Shown here: one piece after another, positions 35,128 through 48,309 of the stretch
How the letters are laid out: the number at the start of each line of letters is the position of its first letter
Numbering within the stretch: the stretch's first letter is position 1
Source of the DNA: Adenanthera pavonina
Taxonomy: Eukaryota; Streptophyta; Magnoliopsida; Fabales; Fabaceae
Reading direction: 5' to 3'
DNA length: 64,000 nucleotides
Assembly: GCA_026686845.1 (NCBI GenBank)
Contig: JAIVEN010000012.1
Coordinates: forward strand, 2,854,501 to 2,918,500
Notes under the pieces: generated by a model
Told to the model about the DNA's origin: nothing
The model's database searches: none
The model's input: the letters and a program-made list of their open reading frames with translations, nothing else
Translations under genes and position numbers: made by a program

Positions 35128-36794
35128 TGTTAGTTAGGCTGACTTCCCAAGAGGGGGGTGAATTGGGAAGATTAAAAATTTTCTGCACAAAGTGAAAACA
35201 ATGATGAAAGCAAGGTATGGCAGAAAAATAGAGTATAAAGCAGTAAGATGAAAGAGTAGTGATAGAGAGAAGAAAAACTCTGATATTTATCCTGATTCGG
35301 TCTCTCCTCTTGACCTACATCCAGTCCCTAAGACACCACTTGAGATTTTCCACTATTCAGCAAGAATTCAACGGGCTTCTTGCAAATGCCACAGTACAAC
35401 GTCTGTGCTCTATTTTCTAGAGCTCACTCAATCACTTTCTGCACTTTCACAAAGTGCTTTACAATCCCTTGTGATATCTCCTCACAAGAAAATCTATCTT
35501 CCAGATGAAGATTAGATTGTTTACAAAGATAAAACTCTCTTGAATAGAGTGAATATGAAAGTTGAAGTACAAGTATTGAAGTAAAAGAGTAAAAGTCTTT
35601 GAGTAGAAGATTTGGCAGAGTTTCAGTATATACAAAGTTTAATTCATTATCCATAACTTCAAATGATGTTATATTTATAGATTTAGGTCTCAAATATCTG
35701 TTAGAGACAAAATCTATCCGTTGGAGAAGTTATCCAACGGTTACTCTGAAAAACTATTCGTTAACCAACCGCATTTAATGCTTCAGACATACTGAAATTT
35801 GAATTTTGGTTGGTCAACAGACGAATTTCGAAGAAACCGAAGGTTAAAGCTTCCAACGTTGAAATGCTGAAGTTCGCCTGTTCATGAAGTGAAATTCGAA
35901 TTTTGAAACTTAGAAAGTGTTTCCATGTTGTGACATACAAATTTTCAAGAAGAAAGTTTTTCTGTTAAGTGTGAACAGTATTTTCAATTTGCTACAGTGC
36001 CCTCGAAATTCGAATTTTGGAACTCAAAATTCGTCTGTCCGTAGCATGCTCAAGAAGCATAGTAGTTCATTTTCTTTCGAAATTTGAATTTTAAAAGAGT
36101 GAAGTTTGTCTGTCAGAGAGACCTCTTTTCAGACTTACTTCAACATTCGAATTTGTAAACACCATCCTTCATATGTCATCATATCATTTCAACATACTCA
36201 CAACTTTAGCTTCTGAAATTCGAATTTCCATGTTCAAAGTTCGTCTGTTAGTGAGCAATCTTTGAAACTCAATATAATCTTGATTTCAGATGAACTTTAA
36301 CATTGTTTCAGACGAATTTCTTCAGTTTTCATAAGTTTCATTTTGTCTGAAATTCAAATGTTCAAAACTCAAAGTTGGTCTATTGCTTAACAGGTTCTTT
36401 CAGACACTTATGAAAATTCGAATTTTGGAAAATCAAAATTTGTCTGTCAGAGAAGCATCTCTTCAAACTTATTCAGTTTTAGCTCAAAATTCGAATTTCC
36501 AAAGCCAAAGTTCAAATTTCCAATATGACAGTTCAATGTAAACTTTTCAAACTTCGTCTGTTGGTGGGTATTTTTCAAATATTTCATGATTTAACATAAA
36601 ATCAAGTTTTTAAAACATCTTTTCATCAAATCAAAGTCTTTTACCCATATTTAATACATAACTAATGATCCTACAACAAATCTTGCACAAATTACTCAGA
36701 ACTTCTTCACTTAAAACATTTTGAGCTCCTTTGATATCTTCATTCCAAGCTCTTTGGATGTTAGTTTGGAATCATCAAAATTCTAGATTCAACA
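35128..36794 (-). repeat. E3 3' LTR (1667 bp)
   Basis: Plus-strand ends are TGTTAGTTAGGC and TAGATTCAACA. It has one 197-bp U3 unit rather than two. Minus-strand TATA box at 35672-35679. Confidence 0.92.
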
Positions 36795-36808
36795 TTCTCC
36801 CCCTTTTT
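36795..36808 (-). other. Polypurine tract of E3
   Basis: Minus strand AAAAAGGGGGAGAA directly before the 3' LTR, uninterrupted. Confidence 0.9.
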
Positions 36809-37123
36809 GATGATGACAAAACAACTTTCAAACTGGATTAGTACTTGGGTTTGCTTTAGCAAGCTCCCCCTCAACATATGCATTACATTTCAAAAGATAT
36901 CATTTATAGCACATCAGTGAAGAGATTCAAGAAATGATAAGTACAAATCATTGCAACTAAGGAATTCATTCATTTCACTAATTGTTGCTTTATGGAAACC
37001 AATTAAAGTAAAAAGTACTTTAGAAACCAATTTCAAAACACAGTACAAACAATCAAACAAACATCAGAAACTTAATACAGCACATCAAGAGGACTCAAGC
37101 CTAAGTTCTAAGTAGTCCTTCCA
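36809..37123 (-). other. E3 3' untranslated region
   Basis: Non-coding DNA between the third-ORF stop and the polypurine tract, matching E1 13034-13284. I see no other feature. Confidence 0.65.
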
Positions 37124-39318
37124 TTACTTCTTCTTTGGCTTGGTCTTCTTACTGTACGTCTTCCCAGATGGCTCAGCAGCAGATTTTCCAGTTTGCTTCT
37201 TCTTCTCCCCCTTTTTGGCATCATCAGGAAGGCCAACAAAATCAACCGGGGGAGGGATCTGAGAAACTGGAATGGCTTGAAGTGGCACAGGAGCAAAAGG
37301 CATTTCTGGTTCAACTCGTGCAGGAGACTCAGAGGGCTCAGGACTTGCTTCTTCATCATCATTAGAGACCTCAAGCAACTCTTGCATTTGTTACCTGGAA
37401 AGAGCCAATTGAGCTCTCTGTTCCTCTGAAAGTCCATAAGCAGCAAGAGAAGGAGGAGCTGGTTCATCAGGACGAAACATTTCTTCAAGCCTTCTCCTCT
37501 AAGCTTGCAGCAGAGCATTGTGAGCAATAGCTTTGAAATCAATAACAGGCACAATGCTCCTTTCCTCATTTAGGGCAGTCTGCAAAATGGTAAAGCAGAG
37601 ATGGCTGCCACTAGCCTTTCAACTTGCTCAGACCCTTAAGTGGAAAGAATTGATTCCTGAGCATCTGCTGGAGTAGGCTCATGAGGACTTGTTTCCTAAA
37701 GGCCCTCTTTTTCTATGCCATAGTCCAAGGGTGGACCAGGACTTGGTGTCCTTATTGCACCAGCAGTATCAGCATTATCAATATCATCATGCTCAGAGGA
37801 AGTTATCTCGAAGGGGCTTGAAGGCTCAGGGGTTGGAGATTGAACAGGCACATAGAACCCTGGCTGAGGTGGAGCTGATGTGGTAGGAATTGCACTTCTA
37901 ATATCTTCATATGCATCAGCAACCACTTTCATGTTTGTGGCCAACTGGTGAATCTGATCTTGTAGATAAGCAAATTTGGCATTTTACTCATCCCTAATGC
38001 TAAGAATGAGTGTAGACAGGCTATCATACAACTCAGTGATCTTGGTTGGCTTGGCACGAGAGGAGGGAGTGGCTGGAATGTGAGTAGGCTTGGATGGAGA
38101 TGGAACTGGCTGAGAAGGCTGAGGTACAGATCTTGCAGGGGCCTCAGAGGTGCCTTCTTGCTGTAGGGAGGCATCTGTAACAAAGAATAGATCTTCAGTT
38201 CTTCCTGCTCCCTTTCCAACCCATCTTCCTTCATCCTTTTCAATTCCCATTCTTTGCAGTTCTTCCTCCTTGAAGATCTCAGTGGGCTTCCCTTTCCCCT
38301 TCTCAAGATGCTGAATTCTGGCATATTGCAGAATTCTGGAGATAATAGCTGCATAGGAGAGTGTGGAGTCTTTCCTCTAATCCCTTGCCTTGATCATGTG
38401 TTGGAGTATGATATGTCCCATGTTGATTAGCTTTCCATGCATGATTGCTGCCATGACATGTGCCTCTGCCCTTGTTATCAGATTGAAGCTACCTCATTTG
38501 TTGAATATGATCCTGGACACTATGTAGTGCAGGATCCTCACTTGAACACTGAGGTCTGTGGGCTTCAGTAAATTTATGGTTGGCCTATTTTCTCTTCTTC
38601 TGAACAAAGTGTTCAGGATTGTGCTTTCCTTGTAGCTCAGAAAGGGGCCACCTTCTTCATCAGCAGTATCTGTCTCATCCATGTATCCAGAGGCAGTGGT
38701 GTCAACCTTGAGCCCATCTTGCCCTAGGATCTCCAATATCTCATTAAACGTCTCATCAGTGAGCCAGATGGTCCTAGATCTCAGATTGACTGCCCACTTC
38801 TTCTTCTTGCTATTGTACTTTAGGGAGGCATACCAAGTCTTCACTACCTCATCATCATATCTCTCTAATATCTCCAATAGATTCTTATATCTCAACAACC
38901 ATATCCCAACATCAAAGTTGTTAGAGATTAAAAATTCTTCCAAGTTCACACAATGTGGCTTAATTACCTTTTTACTGGCAAACTTAGTCGAATATTCTTC
39001 CTGAATCTGAGGAGTGCTCCATAAAGGCAGTGTAGTAAGTTGGTATTCTCCAGATTGAGTACTTGAGGATGAAGTGGAAGCAACATCAACAACATTAGTA
39101 GGAACAGGGACCGAAGGGTCTGCTTTCTTTGGTGAGGAAGGTCCAGCTTTCTTAGAATCAGCCTTGGGCGTAGATTTTTGACATTTGGAAGGAGTTCCCT
39201 TGCTGGATTCGGCCTTTCTCTTCAGTTTTTCTCCTTCCTTGGTGGCATATTATGATTTGACTGAACATTTTGGATGAGCCTCTACTTTGCCAGCTTCAGA
39301 ATTCTTGACTCTTGCCAT
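37124..39318 (-). pseudogene. E3 third ORF (plant transposon protein-like)
   Basis: Same gene as E1 10872-13033. It starts MARVKNSEAG and ends KKTKPKKK with a stop at 37124. The core (38949-38494) keeps LEEFLISNNFDVGIWLLRYK, KTWYASLKYNSKKKKW, RTIWLTDETFNEILEI and VRILHYIVSRIIFNK. The C-terminal part keeps PFAPVPLQAIPVSQIPPP, the Gln codon that is a stop in E1. Stops include one early (about 39252), after IIFNK (38494), at ARD-stop-RKDS, at RDE-stop (37984) and at KEGL-stop (37696), and there is a shift near 37570-37600. Both copies keep the same domain layout despite different lesions, which suggests the ORF was translated when these elements were active. Function is unknown. Confidence 0.75.
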
Positions 39319-40324
39319 TTTCGCGGATAAATGTTGCAGAATGGAGCAAAGAATAGGTTTAAAGGATGCGAAAGGAAGTTTAATCGGTGGGAGATGACGG
39401 TTTTTGGTCAGAATTGAAGAGCATTGATTGGAGGATTAGAACAGACTCAGAGAGAATAGGAATAGGGTTGCGTCTGTTCAAATGAAAACTGTCGGTTTTA
39501 ACGTATGTAACCGCCTGACAGACAAATTTTGAGGGGTCAAAATTCGAACTTCGAGCAGTTAAGAGTTAAACCGTTCAGCAAAGCTTACTGACAAATGAAT
39601 TTTCTTCAGAAAGTTCATTTGGCAGTAGCTTGGTTCAAGCAACACAAGATGAACAGACGAACTTTGTTCCAACAAAGTTCGAATTTCGAAGAGTAAACAT
39701 CAAACAACAGTCAAATCATCAAACAACAGACAAATTAAGCAAAAAAAAACTTTATCTTTCAAAGATTCAACATTGAGGAGCATGTTTCAACAGACGAATT
39801 TTCAAATTAGAAATTCAAATTTCTACACTTTGTAAAAGTTTTCCAACATTCGTATGTTAAGAGATAAACATCAGTATAATCACATGTTTGACAAACAGAA
39901 CTTTGAAATTTTTGTTCTTGAAAATTCAAATTTTGAAGGGCCAATAGACGAATTTCGAGGCTTCACCGAGAACTGTTCCAGCTTATAACAGGCTGAAGTT
40001 TGTCTGTTGGGTATCTAAATTCGAATGTTGACCATGCTGACTTCCTCAGAAACTCAATTTTTCACAAAAATTCGTCTAACACATAATCAATATACGAATT
40101 TCAACTTTAAAAACTTACAGAATGGATCCAGAAACTCAGGATATCTGCCATTTTCTTCAATTTTTGATTGTTCTAATCTGGTAAGCTCCATTTTCCAGAT
40201 TTATCAGCATTGAATCTCATGAGGAGCACCTACAACTTAAATTAAACACACTCCGATGATAAAGTTAGAACTAATTCAATGTTGGAAAATCTAAAAACAG
40301 AATTACAGACGGATTTACTTACTA
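39319..40324 (-). other. E3 spacer between pol and third ORF
   Basis: About 1 kb of non-coding DNA with CAGACGAA, TTCGAATTT and AATTCGTCT motifs, equivalent to E1 9895-10871. The strong hairpin of E1 is not conserved in full. Confidence 0.6.
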
Positions 40325-43300
40325 TTAATTGGGATTTACCATGCCCAATTCTCTTCTTATTTTACAATGTCTATCTTCTGATAAAGGCTTTATCAAGATA
40401 TCTACAACTTGATCTTCAGTTGGGATGTACTCTAGTATGATTTCTCCTTTCAAAACATGATCCCTTATGAAGTGGTGCCTAACTTCAATATGTTTTGTCC
40501 TTGAATGCATGACAGGATTCTTTGTGATATTAATGGCACTTTGATTGTCACACAAGATAGGTATTTCCTTCATTTTAACCTCAAGATCTTCAAGTTGCTG
40601 TTTCATCCAGATGACTTGGGCACAATAGCTTCCAGCTGCAACATACTCAGCCTCTGCTGTGGATAAGGCCACACTGTTTTGCTTCTTGTTGAACCATGAA
40701 ACCAAGGATCCTCCAAGAAACTGACATGTTCCACTTATGCTTTTTCTGTCAGTTTTGGATCCTACAAAGTCAGCATCAGTGTACCCTTTGAGATCTTCTC
40801 CACTACCCTTAGGATACCAAAGATCCATTTGTGAAGTTCCAATGAGATATCTGAAGATACGCTTCACAGTAGTTGCATGGGTTTCTTTGGGACATGATTG
40901 GAATCTTGCACACATACAGACACTAAACATAATGTCAGGTCTGCTAGAAGTTAGGTACAGTAGGGATCCAATCATTCTTCTATAATGGGTTATGTCAAAC
41001 AATTTCCCTTTTTCATCCATAACCAGTTTGGTTGCAATAGCCATAGGTGTCCCCATTGGCTTGGCATTTTCCATTCCAAACTTCTTCAGTAATTCCTTCA
41101 GATACTTGGATTGATTGAGGAAGATACCATCATCACACTATCTGATTTGCAATCCAAGGAAGAAGTTGAGTTCACCCATCATGGACATTTTGAATTCCCC
41201 CTGCATTACCTTAGAAAAATTCTTGCAAAGAGATTCATTCGTAGCTCCAAATATGATATCATCAACATAGATTTGAACAATAAGTAAATCTTTATTTTCT
41301 TTCTTAGTGAATAAAGTTGTATCTACTTTTCCTCTATTAAACCCCTTATCAGTTAGAAAATTACTCAATCTTTCATACCATGCTCTAGGGGCTTGTTTTA
41401 AACTGTAAAGAGCTTTCTTCAGTTTATACACATGGTTTGGTTTTGTAGAATCCTCAAAACCTGGAAGTTGATCTACATAAACCTCTTCCATGATATATCT
41501 ATTTAGAAAAGCACTCTTCACATCCATTTGATATAACAAAATATTTTTCAAACATGCATATGCTAATAGAATTCTAATTGCTTCTAATCTAGCTACTGGA
41601 GCAAAGGTTTCCAGAAAATCAATGCCTTCTTCTTGATTATAACCTTTAGCAACCAGTCTAGCTTTATTTCTGATGATTGATCCTGATTCATCAAGTTTAT
41701 TTCTAAAAACCCATTTGGTACCAATGATAGGATGATTTTTGGGTCTAGGCACTAAATCCCAGACTTGATTTCTTTCAAACTGATTTAATTCATCCTGCAT
41801 GGCTAGAATCCAGTACTCATTGGTTAAGGCTTCCTCAGTACATTTAGGTTCAATTTGCAAGATGAAAGCACAATTAATCATTTGATCCCTTAACTGTTTT
41901 CTGGTTCTAACTCTCTCTTGAACATTCCCTATTACTTGATCAACAAGATGATTCCTTTGATATCTCCAAGCTCTAGGGAGTTCTTGAGACATTTCTTCAA
42001 TATTTTCATCTTCAAAACTCCTCTCTTGAATATCTTCTTCTATGTTAATAGATTCAGATATTTTTGGAGACTCAATTTTACCTTCATCAGAAATATCTAA
42101 CATTTTAAAGTTTGAAACCAGATCATTCTCATCAGTAGCATGTTTAGAAGCAGTTTCATGTTCAATAAATACTATAAACACAGATTCTTCTACCAAATTA
42201 GACTTTTTATTGAAAACTCTATATGCCTTACTTCTACTAGAATAGCCCAGAAATATACCTTCATCAGATTTGGCATTAAACTTACCCAGATTCTCCTTTC
42301 CATTGTTGTGAATAAAGCATTTGCGACCGAACACATGGAGATGTGATAGATTTGGCTTTCTTCCCTTGTACAACTCATAAGGAGTTTTCCCAAGGATTGG
42401 TCTGATGTAGGTTCTATTTATGATGTAGCTTGTTGTATTTACTGCATCAGCCCAAAACACTTGAGATAGCTCCTTTTCATTCAGCATAGCTCTAGCCATC
42501 TCTCCAATGGTTTTGTTCTTCCTTTCTACTACTCCATTCTGTTGAGGAGTTCTTAGAGCTGAGAAGTTGTGATCAATTCCATGCTCATTGCAGTACTCTA
42601 GGAAGTATGAGTTTTCAAATTCTCCTCCATGATCTGACCTGATAGACACAATGGAAATACCTTTCTCATTTTGCACTTTCTTGGCTAAGGTTACAAATGC
42701 ATCAAAGGTATCACTTTTAGAGGAAAGAAACAATGTTCATGTAAATCTAGAATAATCATCTACAATGACAAGCACATACAGATTTCCACCAATGCTTTTT
42801 ACCCTAGATGGACCAATTAAATCCATATGCAATACTTCTAGTGGTCTAGTAGTGGTGACAACATTTTTGGTTTTAAAAGAAGATTTAGTTTGCTTTCCTC
42901 TTAAGCATGCATCACATTCTTTGTCTTTTTCAAAAGCAATTTTTGGCAGACCAGTGACTAGTTCGTTTTTAACCAATTTTGAAAGCTAATTCATGTTAAC
43001 ATGAGCTAATCTTCTATGCCATAGCCAACTATCATTGTCCTGACTAATTAGGCAAACAGAATCTAAGGGAGGAAGTTCATCAAGATCAATAGTATAGCAG
43101 TTATCATCCCTTTGAGCTTTGAGGATTACTTTGTGATTGCTTTTTCTGATGACTAGGTAGAATTTTGAGTCAAACAGTACCCGATTTCCTTTGTCACATG
43201 TTTGGCTCACACTTAGCAGATTGTGGTTGGGGCCTATCACAAACAACACCTCTTTAATGGATGTTTCAGGATTCTTGCCCACAATGCCAATGCCAACTAT

Positions 43301-43459
43301 TCTGCCATACTGATCACCTCCAAAGGTTACTTTTCCTCCTTTCTTGTCTCTAAGGGTGATGAACTTCTCCTTATCACCGGTCATGTGGCTTGAGCAGGCA
43401 TTGTTCATATTCTTTCTAGCATTGAGATTGACCTGCAAAACAAAGTTCAAGTTTTCTTC
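40325..43459 (-). pseudogene. pol: E3 pol: protease, integrase, RT, RNase H
   Basis: Same polyprotein as in E1, in one unbroken register with no frameshift. The frame opens at 43459, just after a TAA, and overlaps the end of gag by 13 nt as in E1. Stops are at 42986 (NMN-stop, Gln in E1), 42737 (RFT-stop, Trp in E1) and 41138 (QIR-stop, Gln in E1). The protease motif is NNACSSHMTGD where E1 has DSACSSHMTGD, so the catalytic Asp is lost. The integrase keeps its triad (MDLIGPS, SDHGGEF, QNGVVERK), the RT keeps YVDD (IYVDDIIFG) and the RNase H keeps STAEAEYVA. E3 keeps the Gln codon at the site of the E1 stop at 9595. Confidence 0.92.
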
Positions 43460-45244
43460 TTAGGTACCCAAATTTGCTTGGGTCCTTTTCTATCAGTAGT
43501 CTTTTCCCTAGATACAGATGTACCTTTGGGAACCCATTTAACAGTTTTGTCAAGTCCATTTTTCTTTAAAGCACAAGAGCTAGAAATATGCCTCTTTTTG
43601 TTACAGAAGTGACATGGTAAAGGGACTGCTAGATTGAGAGGCAGGAAGAAAACAATACAGATAATATTTTTGTTTTGCATGCCTTAGTTGATTATATGAT
43701 TCAATGTGATGTGACATGTGATCTTTCTTTCTATTTCCATTAGCATGCACAAAATGTCTCATGTATACATTCTAATTTTTCTTCCTAATCTTTTCTTTAA
43801 CAGCACGTGGATCATAGCCAAGTCCAGCTTTTCCTTGTGATATTCTTTGGCTTCCCATTAAAGCAAACAACATATATTTACCTTTAGTAAGTCTAGACAT
43901 GCTCTTTACTAGATATTCATTGGTTTGCTTTAGTTCAATGCATGTTTTACAGCACACAGATTCAGCAATAGGTAAAGAAACATTTTCAGAAATATTGTGT
44001 TGAGATTCTAGTTTGTCAATCTTTTTCTTAGCTTGCTTCAGTTCTTTACCAACCTTAACAAACTCATCATGCAGCTCATGAAATGCATCCAGTAATTCAG
44101 AATAGGAAGGTTCAGATTCATATACCTTATCTTCTTGATCACTGCTGCATGGGATTTCAGCTTCTTCAGATGCAAGTGCCATGAGACAGATGTTGGCAAT
44201 TTCATCATCATCATCTTCTTCTTCATCTGAGCTATTGCCCCATATTGATGAGATGTAAGCTCTCTTCTTCTTGCCTTTGTCTGCAGCTTTCTTTTCTTTC
44301 TCTTGCTTCTTCAGGAACTGTGGACAATCCCATTTGATATGTCCTTGCTTTTTGCACACATAGCAAGTCATAGGCTCTTTTGGTTCCCTCTTGCTATCTC
44401 CAGCAGCTTCTTTCTTAAAGATTTTCTTGTTTCTCTTCTTGCTGTAGAATCTTCCGAATTTTCTGACCATCATTGCCAGAGTTTCTTCATCTAGCTCCTC
44501 TCCATCGTCAGATTCTTCCTCCTTTTCTTCAGCACCTTTGAGAGCAAGGCCTTTCTTCTTTCTGTCTTATCTAGCTTCCTTGAGAGCTTTGAGTTTTCCT
44601 TTATACTCCTCAAGGCTGCCAAAGAGAGCTGTGACAGAGGCTATTGATTCTCCTCTGGCTTCCTCTATTGCTGTTACTTTAGGTTGCCATTCCAGAGAGA
44701 GAGCTCAGAGGATCTTTTTGACTTTCTCTATTTGAGTGTACTCCTTTCCCAGGCTCTTTAGTTGATTCACAATGAGAGTGAATCTCTTTTGTAGCTCTTT
44801 TATAGTTTCTCCTTCAGCCATTATGAAGCTTTCATATTCTCCAATGCAGGTATTCAGTTTATTTTCCCTGATTCCAGTTGTTCCTTCATGAGCAATCTGC
44901 AGGGTGTCCTACATTTCCTTAGCAGTGGAGCATTGTGAGACTCTGTAGAATTCGTCTTGATTCAAGGCACTGACTAAACAGTGTTTTGCCTTAAAGTTCA
45001 ACAAGACGCTCCTTCTGTCTTCCTCATTTCATTCAGCTTCTGGCTTTTCTCTGTACTTTCCATCATCTTCTAAAGCCATTGGGACAAAGTCTCCCTTCTG
45101 AATGACTGACCAGATGTCCAGATTAATTGACTGGAGATAGATTTACATTCTCATCTTCCAGTAACCATAGTGCTCTCCACTGAAGCTAGGTGGTCTATTT
45201 GTATCAATCTCTTCTGGTAATATGCTTTCTCCAAAGCCAGCCAT
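43447..45244 (-). pseudogene. gag: E3 gag (several stops)
   Basis: Same gag as E1 4955-6754. It starts MAGFGESILPEE at 45244. Stops include a Trp codon turned TAG (MWDT, about 44910), TGA in KIL-ALSLEW (about 44707), TAA before DRKKKG (about 44567) and TAG at 43772 where E1 has CAG. Both zinc knuckles remain: CYVCKKQGHIKWDC (about 44330-44371) and CHFCNKKRHISSSC (about 43575-43616). The terminal stop is TGA at 43447-43449 after KKKT, at the same codon as TAA in E1. Confidence 0.87.
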
Positions 45245-45285
45245 TGTAATTCTCGGACTGTGAGATCCTTTGATTGGGAATCCAG

Positions 45286-45297
45286 GCTCTAATACCA
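45286..45297 (-). other. Primer-binding site of E3
   Basis: Minus strand TGGTATTAGAGC, one transition from the initiator-Met site TGGTATCAGAGC of E1, two bases inside the LTR edge. Confidence 0.88.
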
Positions 45298-45299
45298 CT

Positions 45300-46968
45300 T
45301 GTTAGTTAGGCTGACTTCCCAAGAGGCGGGGTGAATTGGGAAGATTAAAAATTTTCTGCACAAAGTGAAAACAATGAAGAAAGCAAGCTATGACAGAAAA
45401 ACAGAGTATAAAGCAGTAAGATGAAAGAGTAGTGATAGAGAGAAGAAAAACTCTTATATTTATCCTGGTTCGGTCTCTCCTCTTGACCTACATCCAGTTC
45501 CCAAGACACCACTTGAGATTTTCCACTATTTAGCAAGAATTCAACGGGCTTCTTGCAAATGCCACAGTACAACGTCAGTGCTCTATTTTCTAGAGCTCAC
45601 TCAATCACTTTCTGCACTTTCTCAAAGTGCTCTACAATCCCCTGTGATATCTCCTCACAAGAAAATCTATCTTCCAGATGAAGATTAGATTATTTACAAA
45701 AATAAAACTCTCTTGAATAGAGTGAATATGAAAGTTGAAGTACAAGTATTGAAGTAAGAGGGTAAAAGTCTTTGGGTAGAAGATTTGGCAGAGTTTCAGT
45801 ATATACAAAGTTTAATTCATTACCCACAACTTCAAATGATATTATATTTATAGATTTAGGTCTCAAATGTCCGTTAGAGACAAAATCTATCCGTTGGAGA
45901 AGTTATCCAACGGTTACTCTGAAAAACTATCTGTTAACCAACCGCATTTAATGCTTCAGACATACTGAAATTCAAATTTTGGTTGGTCAACAGACGAATT
46001 TCGAAGGAACCAAAGGTTAAAGCTTCCAACGTTGCAATATTGAAGTTCCTCTATTCATGAAGTGAAATTCGAATTTCGAAACTTAGAAAGTGTTTCTATG
46101 TTCTGACATACGAATTTTCAAGAAGAAAGTTTTTTTGTTAAGTGTGAACAGTATTTTTAATTTGCTACAGTGCCCTTGAAATTCAAATTTTGGAACCCCA
46201 AAATTCGTCTGTCCATAGCATGTTCAAGAAGCACAGTAGTTCATTTTCTTCCGAAATTCGAATTTTAAAAGAGTGAAGTTCGTCTGTCAGAGAGACCTCT
46301 TTTCATACTTACTTCAACATTCGAATTTGTAAACACTGTCCTTCGTATGTCATCATATCATTTCAACAGACTCACAACTTTAGCTTCTGAAATTCGAATT
46401 TCCATGTTCAAAGTTCGTCTGTTAGTGAGCAATCTTTGAAACTCAATATAATCTTGATTTCAGATGAACTTTAACATTGTTTCAGACAAATTTCTTTAGC
46501 TTTCATAAGTTTCATTTTGTCTGAAATTCGAATGTTCAAAACTCAAAGTTCGTCTGTTGGTCAACAGGTTCTTTCAGACACTTATGAAAATTTGAATTTT
46601 GGAAAATCAAAATTTGTCTGTCAAAGAAGCATGTCTTCAGACTTATTCAGTTTTAGCTCGAAATTCGAATTTTCAAAGCCAAAGTTTGAATTTCTAATAT
46701 GACAGTTCAATGTAAACTTCTCAAACTTCGTCTGTTGGTGGGTATTTTTCAAATATTTCATGATTTAACATAAAATCAAGTTTTTAAAACATCTTTTCAT
46801 CAAATCAAAGTCTTTTACCCATATTTAAAACATAACTAATGATCCTACAATAAATCTTGCACAGATTACTCAGAACTTCTTCACTTGAAACATTTTGAGC
46901 TCATTTGATATCTTCATTCCAAGCTCTTTGAATGTTGGTTTGGAATCATCAAAATTCTAGATTCAACA
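45300..46968 (-). repeat. E3 5' LTR (1669 bp)
   Basis: Plus-strand ends are TGTTAGTTAGGC and TAGATTCAACA. TATA box on the minus strand at 45845-45852. Single 197-bp U3 unit. Confidence 0.92.
45845..45852 (-). promoter_or_regulatory. TATA box of E3 5' LTR
   Basis: Minus strand TATAAATA, aligned with the E1 boxes at 4350 and 14609. Confidence 0.72.
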
Positions 46969-48309
46969 CAACCTATTCTAACATAGGATGAGCTTTGCTC
47001 ATATTACATATGTATATTGTAAGAACCTTTCTACCAATATATGGTAGGTACACATGTCACAGAATTCGCTAATTTAATTAAAATTGAGGAAAGAATTAAC
47101 TCTGAGGTACATGATAGAAAGATTGTCATTTCTTGATCTGAAAGTAGAATAAAATAAATCAAAATCCTAAGAAAAAAGAGGATGGTCTAAATTACATCCA
47201 ATCTACAAAACTATTTTCTGCAGGACAATATGCATCCTATCAAATAAGTAGGGAGAATCCAAGGCAAGTCTAGATTAGAACAACACCTAGTAGACAAGGA
47301 CAAGTTGGAGGGAAAAGAAATATGCAACAAAGAGATAATCATCCATGGCCCAATTTTAGCATGACAGATGCTAAACTCTATCAGCAGCTTTTAGAGGCTT
47401 AATTGTTAGGCCCACAGTCTTATAGACAACCTCTTCCTCTATATCTTACTTGGTACAATCCCAATGCAACTTGCAAATACCATATGGGTGCTTAGGGACA
47501 CTCAATAAAGGATTGTGTCACATTCAAGAGGAATTTATTGGACCTAATTGACTCCAATCATATACAACTTAAATGGAGTGAAAACTCCACTATCAATACT
47601 AATCCACTCCCTAACCATGAAAGGTGTGTCAATGCTATTGAAAGAGGGATTAGATTCTCCAAGGATCCTATAGATATCAAGGTTTCTATGAAGGAGCTTT
47701 ATGCTCATTTAAAGATGTCAAGTTATTTGTCCCAAAATCCTAAGAGTGATGACAAAAAAGGATAGCACTATGGGTTATTGTTTTGTGAATACCATGACAA
47801 AATGATAGGCCATGATATTGAAGGTTGCCCTTAATTCAAGAAATGATTAGAAGAATGATGGGAGTAGGAATTATGATAGTAGGAAGAACTGACGAAGAGA
47901 TATGCATGGCTGAAAAAAGGCACATTGAACTTGTTGTCCAAAATCTCACTCCAAGGGGAAATGCTGATGTTGTCTATTTTACTATTAATAAGTCACCATA
48001 TAAGGCTAATACACCTCAAGTGACTAATTTGAGGCAATCATTGTTGACCATAACCATGCCAACCCCTTTTCCATATGAAAGTAATAAGGTTGTGCCTTGG
48101 AGATATGATGCAATTATTGAAGGACCTTCAATTTTAGCATAAACAAGTAAAGATGCAGTTGCCAATATAACAATCCCATCCAGAGTTACTCAAAGTAACA
48201 GGGTTTATCTCCTAGTAGATATCAAAAAGGTTAAAAAAGGAAAAGATGTGAGTGGTGAAGGATCGAAGAGGTTGACCATAAAGAGACAGAAAAGAAAGAT
48301 GAGGAGTTT

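Larger units (their letters stand above)
35128..46968 (-). mobile_element. E3: complete Ty1/copia Sirevirus-like retrotransposon
   Basis: An 11.8 kb minus-strand element with the same plan as E1. Flanks 35123-35127 and 46969-46973 are both CAACC, a perfect target duplication. LTRs are 45300-46968 (5') and 35128-36794 (3'). By hand I count about 80 differences between them (about 5%), so it inserted earlier than E1. It carries gag, pol and the third ORF in order, all with several stops. It landed in the gag of the host gypsy element. Confidence 0.94.
34394..48142 (+). pseudogene. gag: Gypsy gag, split by E3
   Basis: Capsid precursor of the Tat/Ogre-like element. It starts at ATG 34394 in the second copy of the duplication. 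Conserved core at 34730-35127: IPKKFKVPDFDKYN, NPIYHLKTYCTKMS, LTRAALE then stop, YIQLDMAKIRRWRDLINAF, ending just before E3. After E3 it resumes at 46974 (SYYICIL, FYQYMVGTHVTEFANLIKI). The C-terminal part has CKYHMGA-GHSIKDC (about 47475-47520), the zinc-binding block typical of this lineage, then a second CEYHDKMIGHDIEGC (about 47788-47830), and a linker ending FPYESNKVVPWRYDA (about 48075-48110). At least six stops and several shifts are present. Removing E3 and one CAACC duplication restores register. Confidence 0.8.
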
